Below, piece after piece: positions 1 through 7,881 of a stretch of DNA of 32,728 nt. Every line of letters starts with the position of its first letter. Positions within the stretch are counted from its first letter, which is position 1. The notes beneath the pieces were generated by a model. That model had not been told where the DNA came from and made no database searches. It was given only the letters and a program-made list of their open reading frames with translations. Source of the DNA: Variovorax sp. WDL1. Lineage in GTDB: Bacteria; Pseudomonadota; Gammaproteobacteria; Burkholderiales; Burkholderiaceae_C. The translations under genes were made by a program, and so were the position numbers. The DNA is taken from the NCBI RefSeq assembly GCF_001541225.1, contig NZ_LMTS01000163.1, forward strand, positions 51,960 through 84,687, written 5' to 3'.

Positions 1-812
1 CCTGCTGGCTCAAGAAGCCGCTGGGCCGCCTGCCGCGCGCCGGGCAGTACGTGGCCGGCGCGTTGCTCGGCTCGGTCTCCGCGCTCTATGGCTGCGGCCT
101 GCTGCGGCTCACCGGCGTGGTCGGCAGCGCGCCCTGGATCGCCAGTGCCCTGGCCGGGGCGATGTTCGCGGCGCTCGTGATGGCTGCGCTGGTGCTGCGC
201 GCACGCGGCCAGACGCCCGCGGCGATGACCGCGCGCCTGGAGGAGCTGCAGTAGCGCATTCGTCCGCACTTTCTCTTCAACACGCTGAACAGCGCCATCG
301 CGCTCGTGCGCGAGGAGCCGGCCAAGGCCGAGGCCATGCTGGAAGACCTGAGCGAGCTGTTCCGCCACGCCCTGGCGGATGCGGGCGAATCGGTCACCCT
401 GGCCGACGAGATCGCGCTGGCCGAGCGCTACCTGGCGATCGAGCAGGTTCGCTTCGGCGAGCGGCTGCGCATCCGCTGGGACATCGACCCCGCGGCCAAT
501 GGCGCGCGCCTGCCGCCCCTGCTGCTGCAGCCGCTGGTCGAGAACGCGGTCAAGCACGGTGTCGAGCCCAGCCCCGAGGGCGCGAAGATCCGCATCCGCA
601 CCGAGCGCCGCGGCGGCATGGCAGTGATCGAGGTCGTCAACAGCCTGCCGCCGCTGCGCTGGGCGGACGAGCCGCTGCCGCGCGGCCACGGCATCGCGCT
701 GGCCAACGTGCGCGACCGGCTGCACCTGCTGCACGACGTGCAGGCGCAGTTCAGCGCCGGCATGGAGCAAAAGGCCTACCGCGTGCGCATCGCCATTCCG
801 GTACAAGCGTGA
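1..812 (+). pseudogene. LytS/AlgZ-type sensor histidine kinase, 5'-truncated by window edge and split by an in-frame TAG
   Basis: The reading frame is open from base 3 and already encodes membrane-type sequence (hydrophobic segments around bases 50-205). It is stopped by TAG at 252-254, then continues in the same frame to TGA at 810-812. The codons after the stop read RIRPHFLFNTLN, the H-box of the His_kinase/LytS family, with the phospho-acceptor His at 267-269. The N-box (PLLLQPLVENAVKHG, about 505-560) and a glycine-rich ATP lid (GHGIALANVRDRL, about 687-723) follow. The gene is therefore complete apart from one codon, which a single change such as CAG to TAG would explain. The only evident restart, GTG at 306, would lack the H-box. 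The partner regulator starts 13 bases downstream and is intact. Either this is a recent pseudogene or phase-off allele, or a base-call error; both fit what is seen. Confidence 0.85.
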
Positions 813-825
813 GAAATCCAGAGCC

Positions 826-1575
826 ATGCATGTTCTTCGCACCCTGATCGTCGATGACGAAACGCTCGCCCGTTCGCGGCTGCGCACGCTGCTGGCCGCT
901 TGCCGCGCGCCGGCGGCCGAGGTGGTCGGCGAGGCGGCCAACGGCGCTGACGCCCAGGCGCAGCTGCTCGCCGCGGACCTCGACCTGGTGCTGCTCGACA
1001 TCCACATGCCCGGTATCGACGGCATCGAGCTGGCACGCAGCCTGCGGCAGCGCCCCGGCGCGCCCGCGGTGGTGTTCGTCACCGCCCATGCGACCCACGC
1101 CGTCACGGCCTTCGAGCTCGAGGCGGTCGACTACCTCACCAAGCCCGTGCGGGCCGAGCGGCTGCAGCAGGCGTTGCAGAAGGCGGCGCGCTCGCTGCGG
1201 GAGCAGCGCGGCCCGATGATCGACGTGCCGCAGGAGGTGCTGCTGATCCAGGACCGCGGCCGGACCGAGCGCGTGCTGCTGACGGACGTGCTCTATCTCA
1301 AGTCCGAGTACAAGTACCTCACGGTGCGCACCGCAGCGCGCAGCCACATCTACGACGGCTCGCTGGCCGAGTTCGAGGAGCGCTACCCGGCGCGCTTCGT
1401 GCGGGTGCACCGCAACGCGCTGGTGGCGCGCCAGGCGATCCGCGCGCTTCAGAAATACGACGACGGCGAGGACGCCGAGGGCTGGGCGCTGCGCCTCGAC
1501 GGCATTCCCGAGCCGGTGGTGGTGTCGCGACGCCAGCTGGCGGCAGTGCGCGAGGCGCTGAAGGATCCGCGATGA
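826..1575 (+). CDS. LytTR-family response regulator (AlgR/LytR type)
   Basis: A 249-residue two-domain regulator. Residues 1-120 form a CheY-like receiver: acidic pair D10-D11, phospho-acceptor D58 in LLDIHMPG, the conserved Thr in FVTAHA and the Lys in YLTKPV. Residues about 145-245 are a LytTR DNA-binding domain (DVLYLKSEYKYLTVRT, then RFVRVHRNALV). Proteins of this build are phosphorylated by LytS/AlgZ-type kinases and bind direct repeats in promoters, often controlling exopolysaccharide, pili or cell-envelope genes. The kinase gene just upstream is interrupted by an amber codon, so in this strain the regulator may be unphosphorylated, served by another kinase, or fed by readthrough. Its stop overlaps the next start (ATGA), so it is co-translated with the permease gene. 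Confidence 0.93.
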   Translation: MHVLRTLIVDDETLARSRLRTLLAACRAPAAEVVGEAANGADAQAQLLAADLDLVLLDIHMPGIDGIELARSLRQRPGAPAVVFVTAHATHAVTAFELEAVDYLTKPVRAERLQQALQKAARSLREQRGPMIDVPQEVLLIQDRGRTERVLLTDVLYLKSEYKYLTVRTAARSHIYDGSLAEFEERYPARFVRVHRNALVARQAIRALQKYDDGEDAEGWALRLDGIPEPVVVSRRQLAAVREALKDPR

Positions 1576-2792
1576 ACGACCAGGTTGCACCCAAGGCCGC
1601 GGAGCCGCCGGCCGAGCCCCCACCCCCACCGCTCTCGCCCGAGCAGGAGCAGACCGTGGCGGCAGCAGCCGAGTCCCCCGAGCCGGAGCGCGTACTGCTG
1701 CACATGCCGGTCGACGTCCGCAGCGCCGCGCTGGTCGTCATCTGCGTGCTGGCGATCGTGTTCACGCTGCACTGGGCCAAGGCCGTGTTCGTTCCGCTGA
1801 TGCTGAGCCTGCTGCTGACCTATGCGCTCGCGCCGCTGGTGGACTTGCTCGAACGCTGGAGGATCTCCCGCTGGATCGCCGCTGCCGTGATCCTGCTCGG
1901 GCTCGGCGGTGGGATGGGCTGGACCGGCTATTCACTCTCCGGCAGCGCCACCGAGCTGCTCGACACGCTGCCTGTCGCGGCCCAGAAGCTGCGCACGGCC
2001 ATGCGCGGCGGCAGGAGCACCGATCCCAGCGCGCTCGACACCGTGCAGAAGGCCGCCGCCCAGCTCGAGCAGGCGGCCGAGGAGAACTCGGCCAAGGTCG
2101 CGGCGCGCAAGGGTGTGGCACGCGTGGTCATCGAGCGGCCGGCCTTCAACGTGCGCGAGTACCTCTGGAGCGGCACGGTGGGGCTGATCGCTGCCGCCGG
2201 GCAGCTCACGCTGGTCGTCTTCCTGACCTATTTTGCGCTGGGCTCGGGCGACACCTTCCGCCGCAAGCTGGTGAAGATCACCGGCCCGAGCCTGCAGAAG
2301 AAGAAGATCACCGTGCACGTGCTCGACGACATCACGCAGCACATCGAGCGCTACCTGCTGGTGCAGATCCTCACCAGCGCGCTGGTCGGCGTCGCCACCG
2401 GCCTGGCCTTCTGGGCCATGGGGCTCGAGAACGCGGCCGTGTGGGGCATCGTCGCCGGCGTGACCAACCTCATTCCCTACATCGGCTCGGTGATCGTGAT
2501 GGCCACAGCCGGCCTGGTGGCTTTCCTGCAGTTCAACAGCATCCAGATGGCCCTGCTGGTCGGCGGCGTCTCGCTGGTGATCCACACGCTGGTGGGCAAC
2601 CTGCTGGTGCCCTGGCTCACCAGCCGCACCAGCCGCATGAACCCGGTGGCGGTGTTCGTGGGCGTGATCTTCTGGGGCTGGCTCTGGGGCATCTGGGGGC
2701 TGCTGCTCGGCATTCCGATCATGATGGTCGTGAAGGCCATCTGCGACCGGGTGGAGGACCTGCAGCCGATCGGGGAACTGCTGGGGGATTAG
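1572..2792 (+). CDS. AI-2E family transporter (TqsA/PerM/YdiK family permease)
   Basis: A 406-residue membrane protein. A proline- and glutamate-rich cytoplasmic N-terminus (about residues 1-50) is followed by about eight membrane segments, arranged as a first group at residues about 55-125, a charged soluble stretch at about 130-195, and a second group at about 205-390. The signature regions VTNLIPYIGSVI and the C-terminal WGWLWGIWGLLLGIPIMMVVKAICDRV are typical of this superfamily. Members export small molecules such as autoinducer-2 or act as Na+/H+ antiporters; the substrate cannot be read from the sequence. The ATG overlaps the response-regulator stop by four bases (ATGA), so it belongs to the two-component operon. 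Confidence 0.9.
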   Translation: MNDQVAPKAAEPPAEPPPPPLSPEQEQTVAAAAESPEPERVLLHMPVDVRSAALVVICVLAIVFTLHWAKAVFVPLMLSLLLTYALAPLVDLLERWRISRWIAAAVILLGLGGGMGWTGYSLSGSATELLDTLPVAAQKLRTAMRGGRSTDPSALDTVQKAAAQLEQAAEENSAKVAARKGVARVVIERPAFNVREYLWSGTVGLIAAAGQLTLVVFLTYFALGSGDTFRRKLVKITGPSLQKKKITVHVLDDITQHIERYLLVQILTSALVGVATGLAFWAMGLENAAVWGIVAGVTNLIPYIGSVIVMATAGLVAFLQFNSIQMALLVGGVSLVIHTLVGNLLVPWLTSRTSRMNPVAVFVGVIFWGWLWGIWGLLLGIPIMMVVKAICDRVEDLQPIGELLGD

Positions 2793-2796
2793 GGCT

Positions 2797-3006
2797 TCAA
2801 GACTGTCCGTCCACTCGCTGTTCGTTGCTTGAACTGCGAGTTCCCTTCAAGTGAAGCTCCAAGTCCGCGACGCGGCTCCCGACGGCCTTGACCGCGTCCC
2901 GGATCTGCTGGGGTGTCGCGTCGAATCGCTTGGCAAGATCTTCCACCGCACTGGCGGAATTGACATCGATGCTTTCTGCTTGTGACGAGGCTTCATGTTG
3001 CGGCAT
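2797..3006 (-). CDS. DUF3606 domain-containing small protein
   Basis: A 69-residue protein. The core SIDVNSASAVEDLAKRFDATPQQIRDAVKAVGSRVADLE corresponds to the DUF3606 fold (an I-D/N-V start, a helix ending in a K-F motif, then Q-I/L-x-x-A-V-x-x-V-G), a family of small soluble proteins of unknown function common in Burkholderiales and Rhizobiales. ATG at 3006 is chosen because AAGGA stands five bases before it; a longer frame starting at 3042 has no ribosome-binding site and adds a proline/arginine tail unlike the family. The gene converges on the permease gene with four bases between the stops. The serine-rich C-terminus (TRSSSNEQRVDGQS) is not part of the domain. No function can be inferred beyond the family. 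Confidence 0.75.
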   Translation of the reverse strand: MPQHEASSQAESIDVNSASAVEDLAKRFDATPQQIRDAVKAVGSRVADLELHLKGTRSSSNEQRVDGQS

Positions 3007-3123
3007 AGGAGTCCTTGGAAAAGGGGGGCGAGGACGTGCCAAGCTAGAACACGAGATGGGAAATCGAGTCGGCGCGAGGCGCGATCGGAGCGGCGTGGAT
3101 TCCTACTTTGAGCTGCGGGTTGA

Positions 3124-4281
3124 TCAGAAGGTCCCCGGCAGCAGGATGCTCGAATCCACTTCGTCGATCTGCGTGCGTCCGCAGAAGGCCATCGTGATGT
3201 CGAGTTCCTTGTGGATGATCTGCAGCGCGCGGGTCACGCCGGCCTCGCCGAAGGCGCCCAGTCCGTAGAGGAAGCTGCGCCCGATCAGCGTGCCGCGCGC
3301 ACCGAGCGCGCGCGCCTTCAGCACGTCCTGCCCGCTGCGGATGCCGCCGTCCATCCAGACCTCGATCTCCGTGCCCACCGCCTCGGCGATGGCCGGCAGT
3401 GCCTCGATGGAGGAGGGCGCGCCGTCGAGCTGGCGCCCGCCGTGGTTCGAGACGATCAGCGCATCGGCGCCGCTGGACGCTGCCAGGCGCGCGTCCTCCA
3501 CGTCCATGATGCCCTTGAGGATCAGCGGTCCGCCCCAGAGCTTCTTGATCCATTCGACATCGGCCCAGCTCAAGGCCGGGTCGAACTGCTCGGCCGTCCA
3601 CGAGGACAGCGAGGACAGGTCCTTCACCCCCTTGGCATGGCCCGCGATGTTGCCGAAGGTCCGGCGCTTCGTGCCCAGCATGCCGAGGCACCAGCGTGGC
3701 TTGGTCGCGAGGTTCATGAGGTTCCTGAACGTCGGCTTGGGCGGCGCCGTCAGCCCGTTCTTGATGTCCTTGTGACGCTGGCCCAGGATCTGGAGGTCCA
3801 GCGTCAACTGCAGCGCCGAGACGTTGGCGGCCTTGGCCCGCTCGATCAGCCGTTCGATGAAGTCTCGGTCGCGCATCACGTAGAGCTGGAACCAGAAGGG
3901 ATGGCCCTCGGTGCTCTCCGCGATGTCTTCCAGCGAGCAGATGCTCATGGTCGACAGCGTGAACGGAATGCCGAAGGCCTTGGCCGCGCGCGCGCCCAGG
4001 ATCTCGCCGTCGGCATGCTGCATGCCCGTGAGGCCGGTGGGCGCGATCGCCACCGGCATCGCCACCTCCTGGCCCACCATGGTCGTGCGCGTGGAGCGGC
4101 CTTCCATGTTGACGGCCACGCGCTGGCGCAACTTGATCTTCTGGAAGTTGGCCTCGTTCGCACGGTAGGTGCCCTCGGTCCAGGCGCCTGAGTCGGCGTA
4201 GTCGTAGAACATGCGCGGCACGCGCGACTGGGCGATCACTCGCAGGTCTTCGATGCAGGTGATCCGGGAAAGGTCGGGCAC
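3124..4281 (-). CDS. lldD: FMN-dependent alpha-hydroxy-acid dehydrogenase (L-lactate dehydrogenase LldD family), copy 1
   Basis: A 385-residue TIM-barrel flavoenzyme. Family members oxidise L-2-hydroxy acids (L-lactate, glycolate, S-mandelate) to 2-oxo acids and pass electrons to quinone, cytochrome or O2. Visible FMN and substrate elements are PTGLTG, LSTMSICSLEDI, FQLYV, the Lys of LILKGI, the catalytic segment SNHGGRQLDGAPSS (His base and substrate-binding Arg), the phosphate-binding DGGIRSG and IGRSFLYG. GTG at 4281 is the chosen start: AAGGAG lies seven bases upstream and the product starts level with its paralogue. The same family member lies immediately upstream (4438-5574), so this is a tandem duplication. 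The cluster contains a racemase-like enzyme and an arylmalonate decarboxylase homologue, so the true substrate could be a hydroxy acid other than lactate. Confidence 0.88.
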   Translation of the reverse strand: MPDLSRITCIEDLRVIAQSRVPRMFYDYADSGAWTEGTYRANEANFQKIKLRQRVAVNMEGRSTRTTMVGQEVAMPVAIAPTGLTGMQHADGEILGARAAKAFGIPFTLSTMSICSLEDIAESTEGHPFWFQLYVMRDRDFIERLIERAKAANVSALQLTLDLQILGQRHKDIKNGLTAPPKPTFRNLMNLATKPRWCLGMLGTKRRTFGNIAGHAKGVKDLSSLSSWTAEQFDPALSWADVEWIKKLWGGPLILKGIMDVEDARLAASSGADALIVSNHGGRQLDGAPSSIEALPAIAEAVGTEIEVWMDGGIRSGQDVLKARALGARGTLIGRSFLYGLGAFGEAGVTRALQIIHKELDITMAFCGRTQIDEVDSSILLPGTF

Positions 4282-4327
4282 TCGGGGTCTCCTTGTTGGG
4301 ATGCGCTGGGGGCCCCGATTATCGCGG

Positions 4328-4366
4328 TGCACCAACCCGGCACGCCTGTTGCGTGCCCCTGGTGCA
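4328..4366. other. Nested inverted repeat between the two dehydrogenase genes
   Basis: Outer arms TGCACCA (4328-4334) and TGGTGCA (4360-4366) enclose inner arms GGCACG (4339-4344) and CGTGCC (4352-4357). All pairs are perfect and the apex is the 7-base CCTGTTG. It lies 72 bases after the stop of copy 2 and 47 bases before the start of copy 1. No T-run follows on the minus strand, so it is not a standard intrinsic terminator. An mRNA processing or stabilising hairpin, or a regulator-binding site, are both possible. Confidence 0.6.
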
Positions 4367-4437
4367 TGGAGACGGCCGTCCTGCCTCCGCCGGCCCAGCA
4401 GGCGGCCATGCACCCCGTTCGATCGGGTGATGCCGCC

Positions 4438-5574
4438 CTACGCCAGCAGCACCCCCGCATCCACCTTCTCGATATCGGTGTGGCCGCAGAAGGCCATCGT
4501 GAGGTCCAGCTCGCGGTGGATGATCTGAAGGGCCCGCGTCACGCCGGCCTCGCCCATCGCGCCCAGCCCATAAAGCATCGAGCGGCCGATGTAGACGCCC
4601 CGCGCGCCGAGCGCGCGCGCCTTCAGCACGTCCTGCCCGCTGCGGATGCCGCCGTCCATGTGCACCTCGATACGGTGGCCCACGGCTTCGGCGATCGCGG
4701 GCAGCGCCGAGATGGAGGAGGGCGCGCCGTCGAGCTGGCGCCCGCCGTGGTTGGAGACGATCAGCGCATCGGCGCCCGAATCGACGGCCAGCCGCGCGTC
4801 CTCCACGTCCTGGATGCCCTTGAGGAGCAGTCTTCCGCCCCAGCGCTGGCGGATCCAGTCGACGTCGGCCCACGAGAGCGTCGGATCGAACTGCTTGTTG
4901 GTCCACTCCGACAGCGAACGCATGGTCTCGATGCCTTTCACATGGCCGAACACGTTGCCGAAGTTGCGCCGCTTCGTGCCCAGCATGCCGAGGCACCAGC
5001 GCGGCTTGCACGCCATGTTGGCGAGGTTGGCCAGGCTCGGCTTCGGCGGCACCGACAGGCCGTTGCGCAGGTCCTTGTGGCGCTGCCCGATGATCTGCAG
5101 GTCCAGGGTCAGCACCAGGGCCGAGCAGTTCGCGGCCTTGGCGCGATCGATCAGGCGTGCCATGAAGGCGCGGTCGCGCATCACGTAGAGCTGGAACCAG
5201 AAGGGGCGGCTGGTCGCCGCGGCGATGTCCTCGATCGAGCAGATGCTCATGGTCGAGAGCGTGAAGGGGATGCCGAACTTCTCCGCAGCCCTGGCCGCCA
5301 GGATCTCGCCGTCGGCATGCTGCATCCCCGTCATGCCGGTCGGCGCGATGGCCACCGGCATCGCGGCCTCGGTGCCCGCCATCGTCGTGCGCGTGCTGCG
5401 CTGCTCGATATTGACCGCTACTCGCTGGCGCAGCTTGAGGCGGTCGAAGTCGGCGGCGTTGGCGCGGTAGGTGCCTTCGGTCCAGGAGCCGGAGTCCACG
5501 TAGTCGTAGAACATGCGCGGCACGCGCTTCCTCGCGAGGACCCGCAGGTCCTCGATGCAGGCAATGACGCTCAT
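4438..5574 (-). CDS. FMN-dependent alpha-hydroxy-acid dehydrogenase (LldD family), copy 2
   Basis: A 378-residue paralogue of the gene at 3124-4281, colinear over its full length with long identical blocks (for example PRMFYDY, PVAIAPTG, SNHGGRQLDGAPSS, SGQDVLKARALGARG). It keeps the catalytic His and Arg (SNHGGRQ), the FMN phosphate loop (DGGIRSG) and IGRSMLYG. The two copies differ mainly in the 155-220 region, in surface positions and at the C-terminus (CGHTDIEKVDAGVLLA here; CGRTQIDEVDSSILLPGTF in copy 1). ATG at 5574 follows the stop of the solute-binding protein by nine bases with no strong ribosome-binding site, which suggests translational coupling. The family reaction is flavin-dependent oxidation of an L-2-hydroxy acid. 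The pair may have different substrate ranges, or may simply raise dosage. Confidence 0.87.
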   Translation of the reverse strand: MSVIACIEDLRVLARKRVPRMFYDYVDSGSWTEGTYRANAADFDRLKLRQRVAVNIEQRSTRTTMAGTEAAMPVAIAPTGMTGMQHADGEILAARAAEKFGIPFTLSTMSICSIEDIAAATSRPFWFQLYVMRDRAFMARLIDRAKAANCSALVLTLDLQIIGQRHKDLRNGLSVPPKPSLANLANMACKPRWCLGMLGTKRRNFGNVFGHVKGIETMRSLSEWTNKQFDPTLSWADVDWIRQRWGGRLLLKGIQDVEDARLAVDSGADALIVSNHGGRQLDGAPSSISALPAIAEAVGHRIEVHMDGGIRSGQDVLKARALGARGVYIGRSMLYGLGAMGEAGVTRALQIIHRELDLTMAFCGHTDIEKVDAGVLLA

Positions 5575-5583
5575 GCGGCTTGA

Positions 5584-6567
5584 CTACTGCGAGCTGATCT
5601 TCTGCTCGCTGATCAGCTTGCCCCAGCGCGCCGACTCCTGCGCCATCGCCGAGGCCAGCGCTGCTGAGGGCATGAAGTCCGGCACCGCGCCTTGCAGCGC
5701 GGCCGCCTGGGCCAGGTCGGGTGCGCTCATGGCGGCGCGCGCCGCCTCGCCCAGCTTGTCGACGACGGCGGCAGGCGTGCCGGCCGGCGCCAGCAAAAAG
5801 AGGCGCGGCGCCACGTCGACGCCGGGCACCGCGGTCGACAGCGCGGCCACGTCCTCGGCGCCCGGCAGCTTGTCGTTGCTCATCATTGCCAGCGCGCGCA
5901 GCTTGCCGCCCTTGGCCTGCGCCAGGCCGGCGGTCGCGCTGACGACGCCCAGCGGCACCTGGCCGCTGATCACGTCGGGGACGATCTGTGCGGCGCCTCG
6001 GTAGGGAATGTGCAGCGCGAAGGTGCCCGACTGGCCCTTCATCATTTCGAAGCCGAGGTGCTGCACCGTGCCCACGCCCGAGGTGGCGAAGGAATAGAAG
6101 CCGGGCTTGGCCTTGAGGGCCGCCACCAGCTCGCGCGGGTTCCTGGCGGGGAAGTCGTTGCCGGCCACGATCAGGAGCGGCGACTTGAACAGCCCCGCGA
6201 CGGGCACGAAGCTCTTGATCGGATCGAAGCTGAGCTTGGCCTGCATGTACTTGGCGATCAGCGTCGAGCTGTCGCCCAGCAGCAGCGTGTAGCCGTCGGG
6301 CGCGGACTTGGCGACCGCGTCGCCGGCGATCACGCCGGCTGCGCCAGCGCGGTTCTCCACCACCACCTGCTGGCCCAGCAGGGCCGACAGGCGCGGCGCG
6401 ATCAGCCGCGCCATCGCATCGACGCCGCCGCCGGCGGAGTAGCCCACCAGCAGGCGGATCGGGCGATCGGGGTAGGCGCCTTGCGCCGATGCGAGGCCCG
6501 CGTGGCCGGCCAGCAGGGTGGCGCCGAGCGCGAGCAGGGCGCGGCGGTGGGGGGTGAAAGGCTTCAT
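5584..6567 (-). CDS. Tripartite tricarboxylate transporter (Bug/TctC family) periplasmic substrate-binding protein
   Basis: A 327-residue exported binding protein. The signal peptide is residues 1 to about 29 (MKPFTPHRR, then a hydrophobic run ending ASA). The mature part carries the Bug hallmarks: YPDRPIRLLVGYSAGGGVDAMAR at the N-terminus, VVVENRAGAAG, PDGYTLLLG and the HIPYRGAAQ loop. Such proteins bind carboxylates in the periplasm. Many Bug proteins in Burkholderiales are orphans without their own TctA/TctB membrane partners, and none are seen here. ATG at 6567 is chosen because GGAG lies eight bases upstream and a proper signal peptide follows. It sits between the racemase-like gene (40 bases) and the dehydrogenase (nine bases), so the ligand is probably the organic acid used by this cluster. 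Confidence 0.9.
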   Translation of the reverse strand: MKPFTPHRRALLALGATLLAGHAGLASAQGAYPDRPIRLLVGYSAGGGVDAMARLIAPRLSALLGQQVVVENRAGAAGVIAGDAVAKSAPDGYTLLLGDSSTLIAKYMQAKLSFDPIKSFVPVAGLFKSPLLIVAGNDFPARNPRELVAALKAKPGFYSFATSGVGTVQHLGFEMMKGQSGTFALHIPYRGAAQIVPDVISGQVPLGVVSATAGLAQAKGGKLRALAMMSNDKLPGAEDVAALSTAVPGVDVAPRLFLLAPAGTPAAVVDKLGEAARAAMSAPDLAQAAALQGAVPDFMPSAALASAMAQESARWGKLISEQKISSQ

Positions 6568-6607
6568 CGTCTTGTCTCCGGAAATCTCATCTCGTGGTGG
6601 TGCGTGT

Positions 6608-7762
6608 TCAGGCCTTGCCGACGCCGCGCGAACCCGGGCGCTTCGCCAGCTCGGCCACGCGCTCGCGGTTCGGCTCGAAGCCCAGGCCCGGCTTCTCGGG
6701 CAGAGCGAGCATGCCTTGGCTCGGCACCGGCAGGTCGTCGAACACCAGTTTGCAGCAGTCGACGGCCACCGAGTGGTATTCGACCAGCGAGCCGTTGGCC
6801 AGCCCCGCATGCAGGTGCATGTTGTGGTGCGGCCAGGCGCCGCCGTTGGCGAAGCGCGCGTTGAAGGCAGCGGCCATGCCGGCAATCCGCAGGCATTGCG
6901 TGAAGCCGCCGGTGATGCAGGCATTGGGCTGCACCACGTCGACCGCCTGCGCGACCAGCATGTCGCGGAAGCGGCTGGCCTGGCCCTCGTTCTGCCCCGC
7001 GGCGAGCGGGATCGAGGTCTTGTGGCGCAGCTTCACCAGGTTGGGAATGTCGTTCTGCGAGACCGGCTCCTCGAAGAAGCTGATGCCGTATTCCTCGATG
7101 CGCTGCGCGAGGGAGAGTGCGTGGAAGTAGTCGAGGCTGCAGTTGGCGTCGATGTAGATTTGCACCTCCGGCCCCACCGCCTCGCGCACGGCGCGGATGC
7201 GCTGCACGTCCTCCGCGATCAGTGTGTCCAGCGGACGCGGCTCGTCGCGGCGCGCGAGGCCGTGGTGGCCGACCGTCATCTTCAGCCGCTTGAAGCCGCG
7301 CTCGACCCAGCTCTGCGCAGCCGCGGCCAGTTCGTCGCGCTCGTAGAAGGCAAATCCGAAGGTGGCGTACACCGGCACCTCGGCGCGCGCGCCGCCCAGC
7401 AGGCGCCAGCAGGGCTGTCCCAGGGCCTTGCCCTTCAGGTCCCACAGCGCGAGGTCCAGCGCTGCGATCGCATGGCTCGCATAGCCCGATTGGCCGCGGG
7501 GCGTGAGCAGCCAGTAGAGGCGCTCCCAGATCTGCTCGTGGCGCAGGGGGTCCATGCCGACCAGCGCATGGGCGGCGATGTCGTTGACCACCGAGGCGAT
7601 CACCTCCTCTTCGGTGATGGCGGTCATGCCGGTGCCGACCAGGCCTTCGTCGGTCTCGACGTCGACGAGGCAGAGGGAGAGCGAGGTGGTCTTGCTGCGG
7701 CCCGCGGCCTCCACCGAAACCGGAAGGTGCAGGGGCGTGGCCGCGACGCGGGTGATCTTCAT
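6608..7762 (-). CDS. Mandelate racemase/muconate lactonizing enzyme family protein (enolase superfamily) with atypical catalytic residues
   Basis: A 384-residue protein with the capping domain at residues 1 to about 125 and a (beta/alpha)7-beta barrel at about 130-365. Metal ligands are visible at D205 (YIDAN) and E231 (FFEEP). Other key positions deviate by eye alignment: the usual KxK on strand 2 reads K161-M-T163, the third ligand region reads AAGQNEG with Q257 where Glu is expected, and the Asp normally paired with the catalytic His is N280 (VVQPNACITGG). A histidine-rich segment AWPHHNMHLH (309-318) supplies several possible bases. The superfamily abstracts a proton alpha to a carboxylate (racemisation, dehydration, cycloisomerisation); the exact reaction here cannot be assigned. 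The LysR and decarboxylase genes lie upstream and the transporter protein and dehydrogenases downstream. Confidence 0.85.
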   Translation of the reverse strand: MKITRVAATPLHLPVSVEAAGRSKTTSLSLCLVDVETDEGLVGTGMTAITEEEVIASVVNDIAAHALVGMDPLRHEQIWERLYWLLTPRGQSGYASHAIAALDLALWDLKGKALGQPCWRLLGGARAEVPVYATFGFAFYERDELAAAAQSWVERGFKRLKMTVGHHGLARRDEPRPLDTLIAEDVQRIRAVREAVGPEVQIYIDANCSLDYFHALSLAQRIEEYGISFFEEPVSQNDIPNLVKLRHKTSIPLAAGQNEGQASRFRDMLVAQAVDVVQPNACITGGFTQCLRIAGMAAAFNARFANGGAWPHHNMHLHAGLANGSLVEYHSVAVDCCKLVFDDLPVPSQGMLALPEKPGLGFEPNRERVAELAKRPGSRGVGKA

Positions 7763-7836
7763 GGGGGGCGTGTCTCCAGGGTTGGGCGCAGTGTAGGAAG
7801 GCCGTCCCGGCGCTCACAAGCATCCGGCGCGAAGCC

Positions 7837-7851
7837 TGCTTTCGCGAAGCA
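7837..7851. promoter_or_regulatory. Palindrome, candidate operator upstream of the racemase-like gene
   Basis: TGCTTTCGCGAAGCA consists of perfect five-base arms TGCTT/AAGCA around TCGCG. It lies 75-89 bases before the ATG of the enolase-superfamily gene, within the 119-base gap behind the LysR gene. Position and symmetry fit a regulator site, probably for the neighbouring LysR protein. It does not match the T-N11-A spacing exactly, so the assignment is tentative. Confidence 0.35.
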
Positions 7852-7881
7852 CGAAATCGAGGGTTTGCCCGGGGGTGCGCG

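Noticed and set aside
252..254. Amber codon as evidence of UAG reassignment
   Set aside because: RF1 with intact PAT and GGQ motifs is encoded in the same window, and no other gene here has an internal TAG.
2828..2851. Inverted repeat CTTGAA...TTCAAG with inner GAACT/AGTTC
   Set aside because: It lies inside the DUF3606 coding region, is short, and has no T-run; chance symmetry is likely.
4327..5583. A 418-codon open frame on the plus strand
   Set aside because: Antisense to the second dehydrogenase gene; a similar shadow exists opposite the first copy, which reflects the duplication, not a gene.
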